A stretch of DNA of 48,261 nt from CAZWDL01 sp964632995 (GTDB lineage: Bacteria; Bacteroidota; Bacteroidia; Chitinophagales; Saprospiraceae), in the NCBI GenBank assembly GCA_964632995.1, contig CAZWDL010000047.1, positions 1-48,261 on the forward strand, written 5' to 3'. The translations under genes were made by a program, and so were the position numbers. Each line of letters starts with the position of its first letter. Within the stretch, counting starts at the first letter, position 1. This document shows positions 33,401-40,796 of the stretch, one piece after another. The notes below the pieces were generated by a model. The model was not told the origin of the DNA and did no database searches. It was given only the letters and a program-made list of their open reading frames with translations.

Positions 33401-33850
33401 GACTACGACGCTGCCGGCGAGCCGGTCTACACCCTGGAACAGGAAGGTGGCGTGGTCGGTCCCGGCCTGATGTACGACAATGAGGGTAACCTGGTGGAGA
33501 ATACCGTAGCCGTAGAACCAGGCGGCGCCGGCTACACCGGGTATTTCTACAACTACTACGGTAACGGCTTCAACCGCGATAATATTGAAGCGGCTACCTA
33601 TGATGCTACCTACGTCAAGCTTCGCGAGCTGAGCATCAGCTACACGCTGCCTTCGGCCGTAGCCGGCAGCATCGGCATGACTTCCGCAACCGTTTCGCTT
33701 ATCGGACGCAACCTGCTGCTGTTCTCCGATGTACCGACGATCGACCCCGAGACGTATTCTATCCGGAACGGCTTGTTCGTCCCCGGGTTTGAAAGTACGC
33801 AGCTGCCCTCTACCCGCAGCTTCGGCTTTTCGCTGAGCCTCGGCTTCTAA
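30467..33850 (+). CDS. SusC/RagA family TonB-linked outer membrane protein
   Basis: A 1127-residue outer membrane transporter. A hydrophobic signal segment ('ILSLLFLSTILTANAFAQ') ends near residue 46, followed by a carboxypeptidase-regulatory-like domain ('VTGTVQEDSGEPLIGANVVVKGTT', 47-120), a TonB box-like and plug region ('VVVTALGVERDEKALGYSVQ', 'LAGKASGVYV', 'NINIRGAASLLGNNQPLFVVNG'), then the large barrel ending 'STRSFGFSLSLGF' with a terminal Phe. The plug carries the SusC-specific 'VNVLKGPAASALYGARAADGVILIETK'. Start codon is uncertain between 30467 and 30494 because of promoter position. It pairs with SusD at 33956, importing an oligomeric nutrient; no glycan-degrading genes flank it. 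Confidence 0.95.
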   Translation: MDFLIKSLQMAFFTLTKPIRGKGEQVIKILSLLFLSTILTANAFAQTRTVTGTVQEDSGEPLIGANVVVKGTTSQGTVTDINGEFELNVDESATTLVVSYTGYQTEEVSIENTSSVTVTLQSTIELSEVVVTALGVERDEKALGYSVQKLDASDIAKVKPTNVTNSLAGKASGVYVTGSSSGPTASANINIRGAASLLGNNQPLFVVNGMPITNDLYSFDDGLNGSTTIDFGNAAQIVNPDDIASVNVLKGPAASALYGARAADGVILIETKTGENTKGWGVQVNSTTNFETVLKWPNYQNEFGFGGGGKYSYKDGTNYIGANEYYEAYGENWGPRMNGQLVKQFNSDGEPVPFTPAPDNIKNFFRTGVTGINNISLSNSSDEGDLRLSYTNLSNRGIVPNSNLQRNTFQVSLGKRMFDDKLKVRLNTMYVRSGSDNVPNAGYDESSSIMYGWLWYPRQVEIDDLKQYWEPGLEGVQQRYVEDLWVNNPWLIANENTNSFQSNRLIGNAKVEYQFNKNFSARFRYGADVVNDQRQFRRAPSTKGVLRGSYREDDITFYETNAELLLSYNTDRTNRSAFDLDIKVGGNIMNQNANFLVANNPELKFFGTSESTYTLTNSRSGVLVESQKTRTGINSLFGLATLSYKNFLYLDATYRQDWNSTLVNPRAGLDGSEYSFGYPSVSLSAILSEMLGIPTTSRISFLKLKGAYAEVGNGAPPYAFGNTFTPQPAFGANSVFSTNRTIGDPNLRNERTRAYEAGIDLRMYNNRLRLDATYYNMLSFDQVINLPVATTSGYDFILTNGGEIRNKGIEVLFSATPVQSRNFTWDVTLNVGHNRAIVETLPDVIESGRYSIIADIFPGDEGGADLEFVAEEGELLGQLYGLGFVRDPESGQIIHENGLPLITDEKVSAGSYQPDLRAGIYNTFTMGNLSFGFLFDGQFGGKIYSRSHALYNTGGGITNEDDPLLDMKTTEGRTVYSVDYDAAGEPVYTLEQEGGVVGPGLMYDNEGNLVENTVAVEPGGAGYTGYFYNYYGNGFNRDNIEAATYDATYVKLRELSISYTLPSAVAGSIGMTSATVSLIGRNLLLFSDVPTIDPETYSIRNGLFVPGFESTQLPSTRSFGFSLSLGF

Positions 33851-33873
33851 AGGTAATAGACATTTTTCATGAA

Positions 33874-33908
33874 GGCGGGATGACCTTTTTCAGAAGGAAC
33901 ATCCCGCC
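33874..33908 (+). promoter_or_regulatory. Stem-loop between susC and susD
   Basis: GGCGGGATG (33874-33882) pairs perfectly with CATCCCGCC (33900-33908), with an inner CCTT/AAGG stem. It lies 23 bp after the susC stop and 47 bp before the susD start. It may protect or process the mRNA between the two genes; no T-tract follows, so full termination is unlikely. Confidence 0.55.
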
Positions 33909-33955
33909 GAATTCAGCCAATGATGTCCAACCATTACCAACTAAAAAACAACACA

Positions 33956-35446
33956 ATGCATAAATTCATAAAATCATTTCGCTTTTTAATCTTAATCGCA
34001 CTGGTAGGCTTTGTCTCCTGCGAGAAATTTGAAGAATACAACGAAAACCCTAATGAACCGACCGACGTATCGCCCGACGTGCTGCTCAGTTCGGCGATCC
34101 GATCCAGTGTTAACACCATGGTCAACGAGTCATTCCTGTTGGGCAACAACGCCGCACAGCTGACTGCCAAAACCCTGCGTACCGAGGTGGACGCCTACAA
34201 CTGGAACGCCTTTCCCACCGTGTGGGAGGGGCTTTACGAGAGCCTGACCGATGTCAATTCTTTTGAAAGGGACGCTATTAATTCAGAAAACGATCAACTG
34301 GAAGGGGTCGCCCTTGTGCTGCGCTCCTGGATTTTTGCTACGCTCACCAATGCTTACGGGGACATTCCTTTCTCGGAGGCTATTCAGGGTGCTGAAACCA
34401 ACAACTTTACACCGGTGTACGACCGGCAGGAGGATATCTACAACGCCCTGCTCGCCGATCTGGAGCGGGCCGCCGACCTGCTGGGAAATAAAGGAAGTAT
34501 CAGTGGTGATATCCTTTTTGGAAATGACGCCGGCAAGTGGCAAAAACTGGCCAACTCGCTGCGCCTGCGTCTGCTGATGACCGCTAATAACCAATTGCCG
34601 GACGCCGGAACGCAGTTTGCCGCTATCGTCAACGAAGGAAACATCATGACCAGCAACGACGACAACGCCACGCTGACCTACCTGGATGCTTTCCCCAACC
34701 AGTTTCCGCTCATTCCGCTGAAAACAGGTGACTTCGACGCCATTGCGCTGAGCCAGACGTTGCTCGACGTATTCAACGAGTACGGCGATCCACGTTTGAT
34801 GCGCTACGCACGTCCCAATAATGACATGTACAATCAAGACGCCACTTTTTCAGGAGCGGCCAATGGCTCAAACTCAGCCAACTGTTCGAAGGCCGGCTCC
34901 CGTCTGGGCGCTCAGTACTACGAAGATCCCGTGCAAATGACGGCCGCCTCACTCGGTCTGCGCACCGCCGAAGGCGTAGTTATGACCTACGCAGAAGTAT
35001 CGTTCCTCCTTGCCGAAGCGGCACTGAAAGGGTGGATCGACGAGGATATCGAAACACATTACAAGAACGGCATCGAAGCATCGATGATCTATCATCAGGT
35101 GGATCCTGCTCCTTTCGGCTGGACGGATGTTGACGATTTTTACAACAACTCCGGTGTCGCTTACGACGAGCCGACCGACATTTGGGAGCAGAAGTGGATT
35201 AACTCCTTCTTTCACGGCCTGGAGCCTTACTTCGAAGTGCGTCGCTGGTATTTCGAAAGCGGCATGGATTGGTCGGGCATTCCTTTCCTGAGCCCGCCCT
35301 GTGAGAACCTCAATAACGATCAGCTGCCGATGCGCTTCCTGTATCCGGGCGAAGAGCAAAGCCTGAACGCCATCAACTACGACGCCGCCGTTGATCAACT
35401 GGGTGGTAGTAACTCGCAAAACGCCACGATCTGGCTGGTAGAATAG
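33956..35446 (+). CDS. SusD/RagB family nutrient-binding outer membrane lipoprotein
   Basis: The ATG at 33956 gives a lipoprotein signal 'FRFLILIALVGFVSC' with Cys at the lipobox; the frame upstream to 33920 adds a poor N-terminus. The 496-residue product resembles the SusD-like type with 'YNENPNEPTDVSPDVLLSSAIR', the helical TPR-like scaffold ('LRSWIFATLTNAYGDIPFSEA') and 'YAEVSFLLAEAALKGW' near residue 350. It forms the lid of the SusC channel at the cell surface. The substrate is unknown. Its stop is followed by a seven-base array and a rho-independent-type terminator. Confidence 0.94.
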   Translation: MHKFIKSFRFLILIALVGFVSCEKFEEYNENPNEPTDVSPDVLLSSAIRSSVNTMVNESFLLGNNAAQLTAKTLRTEVDAYNWNAFPTVWEGLYESLTDVNSFERDAINSENDQLEGVALVLRSWIFATLTNAYGDIPFSEAIQGAETNNFTPVYDRQEDIYNALLADLERAADLLGNKGSISGDILFGNDAGKWQKLANSLRLRLLMTANNQLPDAGTQFAAIVNEGNIMTSNDDNATLTYLDAFPNQFPLIPLKTGDFDAIALSQTLLDVFNEYGDPRLMRYARPNNDMYNQDATFSGAANGSNSANCSKAGSRLGAQYYEDPVQMTAASLGLRTAEGVVMTYAEVSFLLAEAALKGWIDEDIETHYKNGIEASMIYHQVDPAPFGWTDVDDFYNNSGVAYDEPTDIWEQKWINSFFHGLEPYFEVRRWYFESGMDWSGIPFLSPPCENLNNDQLPMRFLYPGEEQSLNAINYDAAVDQLGGSNSQNATIWLVE

Positions 35447-35450
35447 AACA

Positions 35451-35485
35451 ATTGAAAAATTCGAAGTTGGAAAGTTGAAGGTTGC
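35451..35485. repeat. Seven-base tandem array after susD
   Basis: Units ATTGAAA, AATTCGA, AGTTGGA, AAGTTGA and AGGTTGC follow at period 7, starting 5 bp after the susD stop. The last units also form one arm of the terminator hairpin. Confidence 0.65.
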
Positions 35486-35503
35486 ACAAATCTTCAACTT
35501 TTT
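35471..35503 (+). terminator. Rho-independent-type terminator of susC-susD
   Basis: AAAGTTGAAG (35471-35480) and CTTCAACTTT (35492-35501) form a perfect 10-bp stem followed by further T residues. It lies 25 bp after the susD stop. Confidence 0.7.
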
Positions 35504-35510
35504 AACCTTC

Positions 35511-35563
35511 AACCCGGATTATTCATGACTTCGTAATAGACCAACTCATGAATAATCCGGGTT
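35511..35563. repeat. Perfect 18-bp inverted repeat, MITE-related
   Basis: AACCCGGATTATTCATGA (35511-35528) and its exact complement (35546-35563) flank a 17-base spacer. The ATTATTCATRAC core also occurs in the right arm of the 26911-27060 element (AATTATTCATAAC), so the two may be one family. It lies between the susD terminator and lnt. Confidence 0.75.
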
Positions 35564-35658
35564 TAACTCCCCAGGTTAATTTTATCCTAACTTTACCTTC
35601 CTCCGCCCGGTAATTCTCATTTTTTTCCTAAACTTGTGGCTGAACCAAGCCACGATTC

Positions 35659-37440
35659 GTGAAGAAGCAAATCCGCATTCCTCTTATATTGCTGTTGTCA
35701 GCCATTTCCGTATACCTGGTATATGACATGAGTCGTCGCTACGAAGTCATGATGTTGTGGGGATACCGGCCGGCCATATTATTTCTGGCCATCTGGGGGG
35801 CGATTATGCTGGCGGTGGCGCCCTGGTATTCGAGGTATGAAGAAAAGTGGCGCTGGCTGGGCCTGTCGACACTGAGCGGCATATTGCTCTCTATCGGTTT
35901 TCCCAGTGTATTGTTCGCCTTTCCCTTTTTGATGTTCGTTGGTTTCATTCCCTTGCTGCTCGTGGAAAAGGAGATTTCGGAAAAGCGGAAAGGCGCCTCT
36001 AAAGTCGAGGTTTTGAAATATGCCTATCACGCCTTTATCGTCTGGAACATCATTACCACCTATTGGGTCGCTAATACGGCGCTGGTGGCCGGCATCTTTG
36101 CCATCACGGTCAATGCGGCGCTGATGTACATTCCCTTTGTTCTTTTTCATCAAACCAAAAAGGTGACGCCCGGTTTGGGCTATGTCTCCTTCATCGTTTA
36201 CTGGATTGCCTTCGAGTACGCGCATCTCAACTGGGAGCTGACTTGGCCCTGGCTGACTTTGGGTAACAGTTTTGCGGAGTTTCCCAGCCTGGTGCAGTGG
36301 TACGAGTACACCGGTGTTTTCGGCGGAAGCCTGTGGATATTACTGATGAATGTACTGGGCCTTAGAATATGGACTAAATACCAGCAAAAGGCCTCCCTGC
36401 GGAGCGATCTGGTACGGGTCGCCGTATTACTGACGGCGCCCCTGGCGATTTCATTCGCTATTTACATCAACTACGAACAGACTGAGGAGACCGCGGAAGT
36501 CCTGGTCGTGCAACCTAACTTCGAGCCCCACTTCGAGAAATTTGAGATTCCGGAGTCGGAACAGGTGACCCGCTATCTGCAGCTGACAGAAGAAAAGATC
36601 ACTGATTCGACCGATTACGTGGTGTATCCTGAAACCAGCTTCGGCTATGTCCGCACCGATCAGGTGCACAACTATCCGGCTATCGAAAGAGTAGAGGACT
36701 TCCTGCGCGGTTATCCCGGGACCAAACTGATTACCGGCCTCAACGCCTACCGCCTACTGCGTGACGGAGAGCCGGTGACACCGGCCGCCCGCACGCGCGT
36801 GAGCGCCCGCGGTGACACGACCTACCTGGAAGTGCTCAACGCCGCAGCCCAGATCATCCCCGGCGAGACGGAAGTGCAGTGGTACCGCAAATCGAAGCTG
36901 GTGCCGGGCGCCGAAATTTTTCCTTACCGCAATTTGCTCTGGTTCTTCGGCCCTGTAGTCCAGACGCTGCAAGGCACCTGGGAGGGCGTAGGCACCCAGC
37001 CCCAGCGCTCGGTGTTCAAAAGTCCGCAGGCTAATATCGGGCCGGTCATCTGCTACGAATCTATCTTTGGGGAGTACTTCACAGGCTATGTCAAAAAAGG
37101 CGCCAACGCTATTTTCATCATGACTAACGACGGTTGGTGGGACAATACCGCAGGGCACCGGCAGCATCTATACTTCGCCAGCCTTCGTGCGATCGAAACG
37201 CGGCGCGGCATCGGCCGCTCGGCCAATACAGGCATCTCGGCCTTCATCAATCAGCGCGGTGATATCCGGCAGGCCACCCGCTACGAAGAAGCAGCTGCCA
37301 TCCGCGACGACCTGCGCCTCAATAATGCGATCACCGTCTATGTCCAATGGGGAGATGTGATCGCTCGTATCGCCCTATTCGCGTCGATTCTGTTGTTGTT
37401 GAATACGATTGTTAGAAAGGTTACCGGAAAAAGTTCTTGA
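35659..37440 (+). CDS. lnt: Apolipoprotein N-acyltransferase
   Basis: A 593-residue inner membrane enzyme that adds the third acyl chain to lipoproteins. The start is GTG (35659), followed by KKQIRIPLILLLSAISVY and about six to eight TM segments. The C-terminal nitrilase domain carries the Glu-Lys-Cys triad: 'VYPETSFG' (Glu325), 'YRKSKLVPGAEIFPY' (Lys411) and 'VICYESIFGEY' (Cys465). 'ANAIFIMTNDGWWDNTAGHRQH' and 'RRGIGRSANTGISAFI' are further family motifs. It acts at the periplasmic face. It would mature the lipoproteins encoded nearby (SusD, DUF2807 protein). A small GTGGCT/AGCCAC hairpin precedes the start. Confidence 0.93.
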   Translation: MKKQIRIPLILLLSAISVYLVYDMSRRYEVMMLWGYRPAILFLAIWGAIMLAVAPWYSRYEEKWRWLGLSTLSGILLSIGFPSVLFAFPFLMFVGFIPLLLVEKEISEKRKGASKVEVLKYAYHAFIVWNIITTYWVANTALVAGIFAITVNAALMYIPFVLFHQTKKVTPGLGYVSFIVYWIAFEYAHLNWELTWPWLTLGNSFAEFPSLVQWYEYTGVFGGSLWILLMNVLGLRIWTKYQQKASLRSDLVRVAVLLTAPLAISFAIYINYEQTEETAEVLVVQPNFEPHFEKFEIPESEQVTRYLQLTEEKITDSTDYVVYPETSFGYVRTDQVHNYPAIERVEDFLRGYPGTKLITGLNAYRLLRDGEPVTPAARTRVSARGDTTYLEVLNAAAQIIPGETEVQWYRKSKLVPGAEIFPYRNLLWFFGPVVQTLQGTWEGVGTQPQRSVFKSPQANIGPVICYESIFGEYFTGYVKKGANAIFIMTNDGWWDNTAGHRQHLYFASLRAIETRRGIGRSANTGISAFINQRGDIRQATRYEEAAAIRDDLRLNNAITVYVQWGDVIARIALFASILLLLNTIVRKVTGKSS

Positions 37441-37603
37441 GTGTTTATGTTAGCGTTCCTCCCTTTTCTCATTAATACCGGTTTCCCGAGGCACTGGAAA
37501 AAAGCTTGAGGATGCCATTTGAATTTCCTACTTCCGACTTTCCTGCCTGTTCAAAAGTAAATTGTGGTTACATCGTGTGCACCATAAGTGAGGAACTATT
37601 GAA

Positions 37604-38203
37604 TTACCGCATCTTCGGCCGTCTCCGTTTCCCTCCACGCTGTTGCATTCCTCCCATCCGCTGGGCGGCTTTCATCTGTCCGCGGTTGGATAGTGCTTTT
37701 TCAAACTGGTTGAGCTGTTCTTTGATGTTCGGCTCGGTAACTTTCAGTTTTTTGGCGTTGCGGAAGTGCCGTTGTGCCTGTTTCCATTTATTGCGGGAAG
37801 CCATGATATTGGCGAGTTGCAGTTCCAGCATGGCCCGTTCGTTGTCGGAAGGCACGTCGATCTCTTGGGCTTTGCGCAGGTATTCTTCGCTTTCATCCAT
37901 GTTCTGCTGCGCCATAGCGACGGAGCCTTTGATCATGTAGTAATAAGCACGGTTCGTGGAGTACAGAAGCTTGGGTGACAGTGTGAGGTTCAGCCGCTTC
38001 TCCGTTTTGTCGAAATCGGCGTCCTGCATCAGCGTAGCGGCCGATTGCACGGTACCGAAAAGAACGTAGCCAACCAGTAAAATAAGCCCGATCAGCAGGA
38101 GCGGAAAAGAATACCAGAAACCGTAGAGGAAAGCCAGGGCAATACCGCCGCCGAGAAAAAGGGCGATAAGGGCAAAGCGCAGGTAAATATTTATCGTAAA
38201 CAT
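37604..38203 (-). CDS. Two-TM, TPR-like membrane protein (paralog 1)
   Basis: This 199-residue protein has two N-terminal TM segments (residues 6-28 and 33-55) and a helical TPR-like region: 'NRAYYYMIKGSVAMAQQNMDESEEYLRKAQEI', 'MLELQLANIMASRNKWKQAQRHFRNAKKL'. The tail is basic (QRGGKRRRPKMR) and so could sit on nucleic acid or lipid. It is paralogous to the upstream gene at 38359: both share the 'YxLFGTV/SVxxAxxLxxxxxxDxxExxL' join and the TPR motif. No family with a known function is recognised. Convergent with lnt. Confidence 0.75.
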   Translation of the reverse strand: MFTINIYLRFALIALFLGGGIALAFLYGFWYSFPLLLIGLILLVGYVLFGTVQSAATLMQDADFDKTEKRLNLTLSPKLLYSTNRAYYYMIKGSVAMAQQNMDESEEYLRKAQEIDVPSDNERAMLELQLANIMASRNKWKQAQRHFRNAKKLKVTEPNIKEQLNQFEKALSNRGQMKAAQRMGGMQQRGGKRRRPKMR

Positions 38204-38331
38204 AGAGGTTTATTGAATTCTTTTTAAGGAAGTTGTCTATAGTTTTTTTTGCTGCCGGCGAAAAACTTTATACAGCTTCAATGGTTGCAAAGTTACTCAA
38301 AAGAACGGAAGAGGAAAAGGAATAGTTCAGA

Positions 38332-38384
38332 TCTCGATGCTGGATGCTGGGCGACTGCCTACTGACTCCTGCCTCCCGGCAGCG
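38332..38384. repeat. Seven-base tandem array at the stop of the upstream TPR paralog
   Basis: On the minus strand, starting in the last codons of the gene, units AGGAGTC, AGTAGGC, AGTCGCC, CAGCATC, CAGCATC and GAGATCT run in register (38384 down to about 38332). The CAGCATC unit is identical to one in the 3124 array. Confidence 0.7.
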
Positions 38385-38895
38385 ATGCCAGGGCCTTCTC
38401 CAGCTTTTCCACATTATCGCGGATCAGCAGATCATTGGCCTCGCGGGATTTGGCCTGATGCAAGTATTGCCGCGACTGATCAAATTGCTGCTGCAGGAAG
38501 TAGATATGGGCGAGGTTAAGCTCGGCCAGCGCGCGGTCGACGGGGCTGTCGAGACTGAGGTCGAGGGCTTTTTTCAGATCCTGCTCTCCGGGTTCCAGTT
38601 CCTTGTGTTGCAGGTGGATCATACCCCAACAGAAATGGTAGTAGGCCCGGTGCCGGCGAACGAGCAATTCCGGGAAATAGATCTGTTTGAGAACGCGTTC
38701 CGCTTCATCAGCTTTGCCTTTGCGCAGCAGCCCGAAAGCCGTCCAGACGCTGCCGAACAGGAGATAGGTCAAGAGTAAAATGGCGGCGGCGAGATAGAGG
38801 TACCAGGCGCTGGACCATCCCTCGTGCAGGTGCAGCAAAATACCCAGGCCAAAGAAAAGCAGAATGAGCGCGTAGCGCATACGGGTGTAGAGCAT
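38359..38895 (-). CDS. Two-TM, TPR-like membrane protein (paralog 2)
   Basis: A 178-residue paralog of the 37604 gene, upstream of it in the same direction with a 155-bp gap. Two hydrophobic segments ('YALILLFFGLGILLHL' and 'WYLYLAAAILLLTYLLFGSVW') are followed by TPR-like helices ('HRAYYHFCWGMIHLQHKELEPGEQDLKKAL', 'LAELNLAHIYFLQQQFDQSRQYLHQAKS'). It lacks the basic tail of its partner. The matching architecture indicates a tandem duplication with divergence. The function is unknown; anchoring of a cytoplasmic TPR scaffold at the membrane is inference. Confidence 0.75.
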   Translation of the reverse strand: MLYTRMRYALILLFFGLGILLHLHEGWSSAWYLYLAAAILLLTYLLFGSVWTAFGLLRKGKADEAERVLKQIYFPELLVRRHRAYYHFCWGMIHLQHKELEPGEQDLKKALDLSLDSPVDRALAELNLAHIYFLQQQFDQSRQYLHQAKSREANDLLIRDNVEKLEKALASLPGGRSQ

Positions 38896-39057
38896 GGTGG
38901 ACAGTGCTTATATTTGGATGGTAAAATATTGAAAATTGAGGAGTATTTGTTGTTCGCATCTCGCTTTTCAAAGTCGATCAACATATCTTTAATTTAACAA
39001 TTCATGTAAATAGCGTTAGCCTTATTTTAATATCCTGCCGCGTATGAGATAAATCCT

Positions 39058-39065
39058 TATTTTTG
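39058..39065 (+). promoter_or_regulatory. Bacteroidota -7 promoter element for ECF sigma gene
   Basis: TATTTTTG matches TAnnTTTG exactly, 37 bp before the sigma-factor ATG. It implies a leader of about 33 bases, like those of lemA and the DUF1015 gene. Confidence 0.5.
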
Positions 39066-39102
39066 ATTCGGAAACGAAAACCTTACATCACCCACGGCGC
39101 CT

Positions 39103-39657
39103 ATGCCCGACGAGAAAATTGACGACATATTAGCCCGCCTGCGCCGCGATGACAAAAGCGCCCTCCAGGAGCTCTTCGAAGAGTTCTACCAGCCCGTCTG
39201 TCAAGTCATTAACCGTTTTATTCGTGATAAAGCCAAGGTGGAAGACCTGGCCCAGGAAGTGTTTATCCGCTTCTGGGAAAAGCGGCAGCAAATAGAGATC
39301 AACTCATCACTGCCTGCCTATATTCGCCGCATGGCGATCAATGAGGCGCTGGGCTATTTGCGCCGTAATAAGTACGAGGACGATCGCGAAATCACGCCGG
39401 AAATGGCGCCGGGGATGGAGGACAGCGCCGAGGAGCAGTTTCTTCACCAGGAACTGGAGCTGAGGGTCCGGGCGGCGATCAACGATTTACCGCCCAAATG
39501 CCGTATGGTTTTTCAGCTTAGTCGCTACGAAGACCTCACTTATAAGGAAATCGCGGAGCAAATGGATATTTCGGTGAAAACAGTGGAGAACCAGATGAGT
39601 AAGGCGCTGCGCATCTTGCGGGAGCGGCTGCGGTCGTACCTGCACTTGTTGTTGTGA
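39103..39657 (+). CDS. ECF-family RNA polymerase sigma factor
   Basis: A 184-residue sigma-70 family protein of the Bacteroidota ECF type. Region 2 is 'ALQELFEEFYQPVCQVINRFIRD' and 'VEDLAQEVFIRFWEKR' (residues 20-66), with 'AYIRRMAINEALGYLRR' following. Region 4 is 'LPPKCRMVFQLSRYEDLTYKEIAEQMDIS' and 'VKTVENQMSKALRILRERL' (about 125-175), the helix-turn-helix that reads the -35 box. The FecR gene starts 92 bp downstream, the standard sigma/anti-sigma arrangement. The regulon is unknown; the next genes 40797-44419 are the obvious candidate targets (inference). Confidence 0.95.
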   Translation: MPDEKIDDILARLRRDDKSALQELFEEFYQPVCQVINRFIRDKAKVEDLAQEVFIRFWEKRQQIEINSSLPAYIRRMAINEALGYLRRNKYEDDREITPEMAPGMEDSAEEQFLHQELELRVRAAINDLPPKCRMVFQLSRYEDLTYKEIAEQMDISVKTVENQMSKALRILRERLRSYLHLLL

Positions 39658-39749
39658 AAACCTTACCGAAATATTCAAAAAAATGTACGATCGGATAGGG
39701 GTGATGCGCTCCGGCAAACATCCTACAATTGGAAACGGAAAGAAATAAT

Positions 39750-40784
39750 ATGGAGGATGCCAAGTATCTGGATCTAATGGCCAAGTATCTGTCCGGCAAC
39801 CTCACGGGACAGGAACGGGCGGAACTCTTCGCCTGGGTGGAGGCTAATGCCGGCAACCGAAAGTTCTTTGAAGAAATGATCCATTTGTGGAGTATCTCCA
39901 AGGAGTACGAGGAGGAACCTTTCGACACTGACGTGGAAACCGCCTGGGAACAGGTGAATCGCCGCCTGTCGGATCGGTCGGAAGAAGAGTCTTCTTCAGG
40001 CGCTGCTCCGTCTGCGAAAGTCCTTCGTTTGTCGAAAGGGCGGCGCTGGTTCCGGTATGCCGCTGTAATTTTACTGCTTGTTGCGGCCGCCGCCTGGGCC
40101 TGGGTGGATCCCCTTGGCTGGCGTTTGACCACCATTGCGACTACCGGGGGCGAGTTGCGGGAACTCATTCTTCCCGACGGCAGTGAGGTATCGCTCAACG
40201 AGGAGACGACGATCGCCTACCGCTGGCCTTTCTGGCAGCGGCAGGTGAACCTGACGGGAGAGGCTTTCTTCGAGGTGCAACGCCGGGAAAACAGCCCCTT
40301 CACCATACAAAGCGGCGGGGCAACCACTACCGTCCTCGGAACCTCTTTCAACGTGCGGGCCTATCCGGCTGAAAACAAGGTGGAGGTGGCGGTTAAAACA
40401 GGTACGGTGCGGCTGCAGGACCGGGATGAACCGGAAGAAAAGGTGGTACTGGAGGCCGGCAACGCCGGCGTTTACCTGGAGAATGCCAGGGAAGTAATTA
40501 AATTCGACACTCAGACTGGAAACGCCGATGCCTGGAAAACGCGAGAGCTGAATTTTTATGATGCGCCTCTGCGTGAGGTATTGCAAACGCTGCAGCGGTA
40601 CTATAAGGTGGAGATCGAAGTGGAAAATGAAACCATTCTTCAGTGCCCCACCTTCGTATGGAACTCTGGTCCTAATCCCCAGCTGGAAGAAACGCTGGCC
40701 ATTCTGGAGACTTATCTCGAAGACGGTCGCTTTGAAAAGGTGGGCGAAGGGGCGTACATCCTGCGCGGCGAGGGATGTGAATAA
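39750..40784 (+). CDS. FecR-type anti-sigma factor
   Basis: The ATG at 39750 (MEDAKYLDLMAKYLSGNLTG) is preferred to an upstream TTG. The 344-residue protein has a cytoplasmic anti-sigma helical domain ('AWEQVNRRLSDRSEEE'), one TM segment (about residues 103-118, 'AAVILLLVAAAAWAW') and a periplasmic FecR domain from 130 on: 'TTGGELRELILPDGSEVSLNEETTI', 'REVQRRENSPFTIQ'-like motif 'FFEVQRRENSPF', 'TVLGTSFNVRAYP'. The C-terminal DUF4974-like domain 'FYDAPLREVLQTLQRYYKVEIEVEN' contacts the STN domain of the transducer in characterised systems. Its STN partner is probably the next gene, 12 bp downstream. Confidence 0.93.
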   Translation: MEDAKYLDLMAKYLSGNLTGQERAELFAWVEANAGNRKFFEEMIHLWSISKEYEEEPFDTDVETAWEQVNRRLSDRSEEESSSGAAPSAKVLRLSKGRRWFRYAAVILLLVAAAAWAWVDPLGWRLTTIATTGGELRELILPDGSEVSLNEETTIAYRWPFWQRQVNLTGEAFFEVQRRENSPFTIQSGGATTTVLGTSFNVRAYPAENKVEVAVKTGTVRLQDRDEPEEKVVLEAGNAGVYLENAREVIKFDTQTGNADAWKTRELNFYDAPLREVLQTLQRYYKVEIEVENETILQCPTFVWNSGPNPQLEETLAILETYLEDGRFEKVGEGAYILRGEGCE

Positions 40785-40796
40785 GCTCAAACCCCG

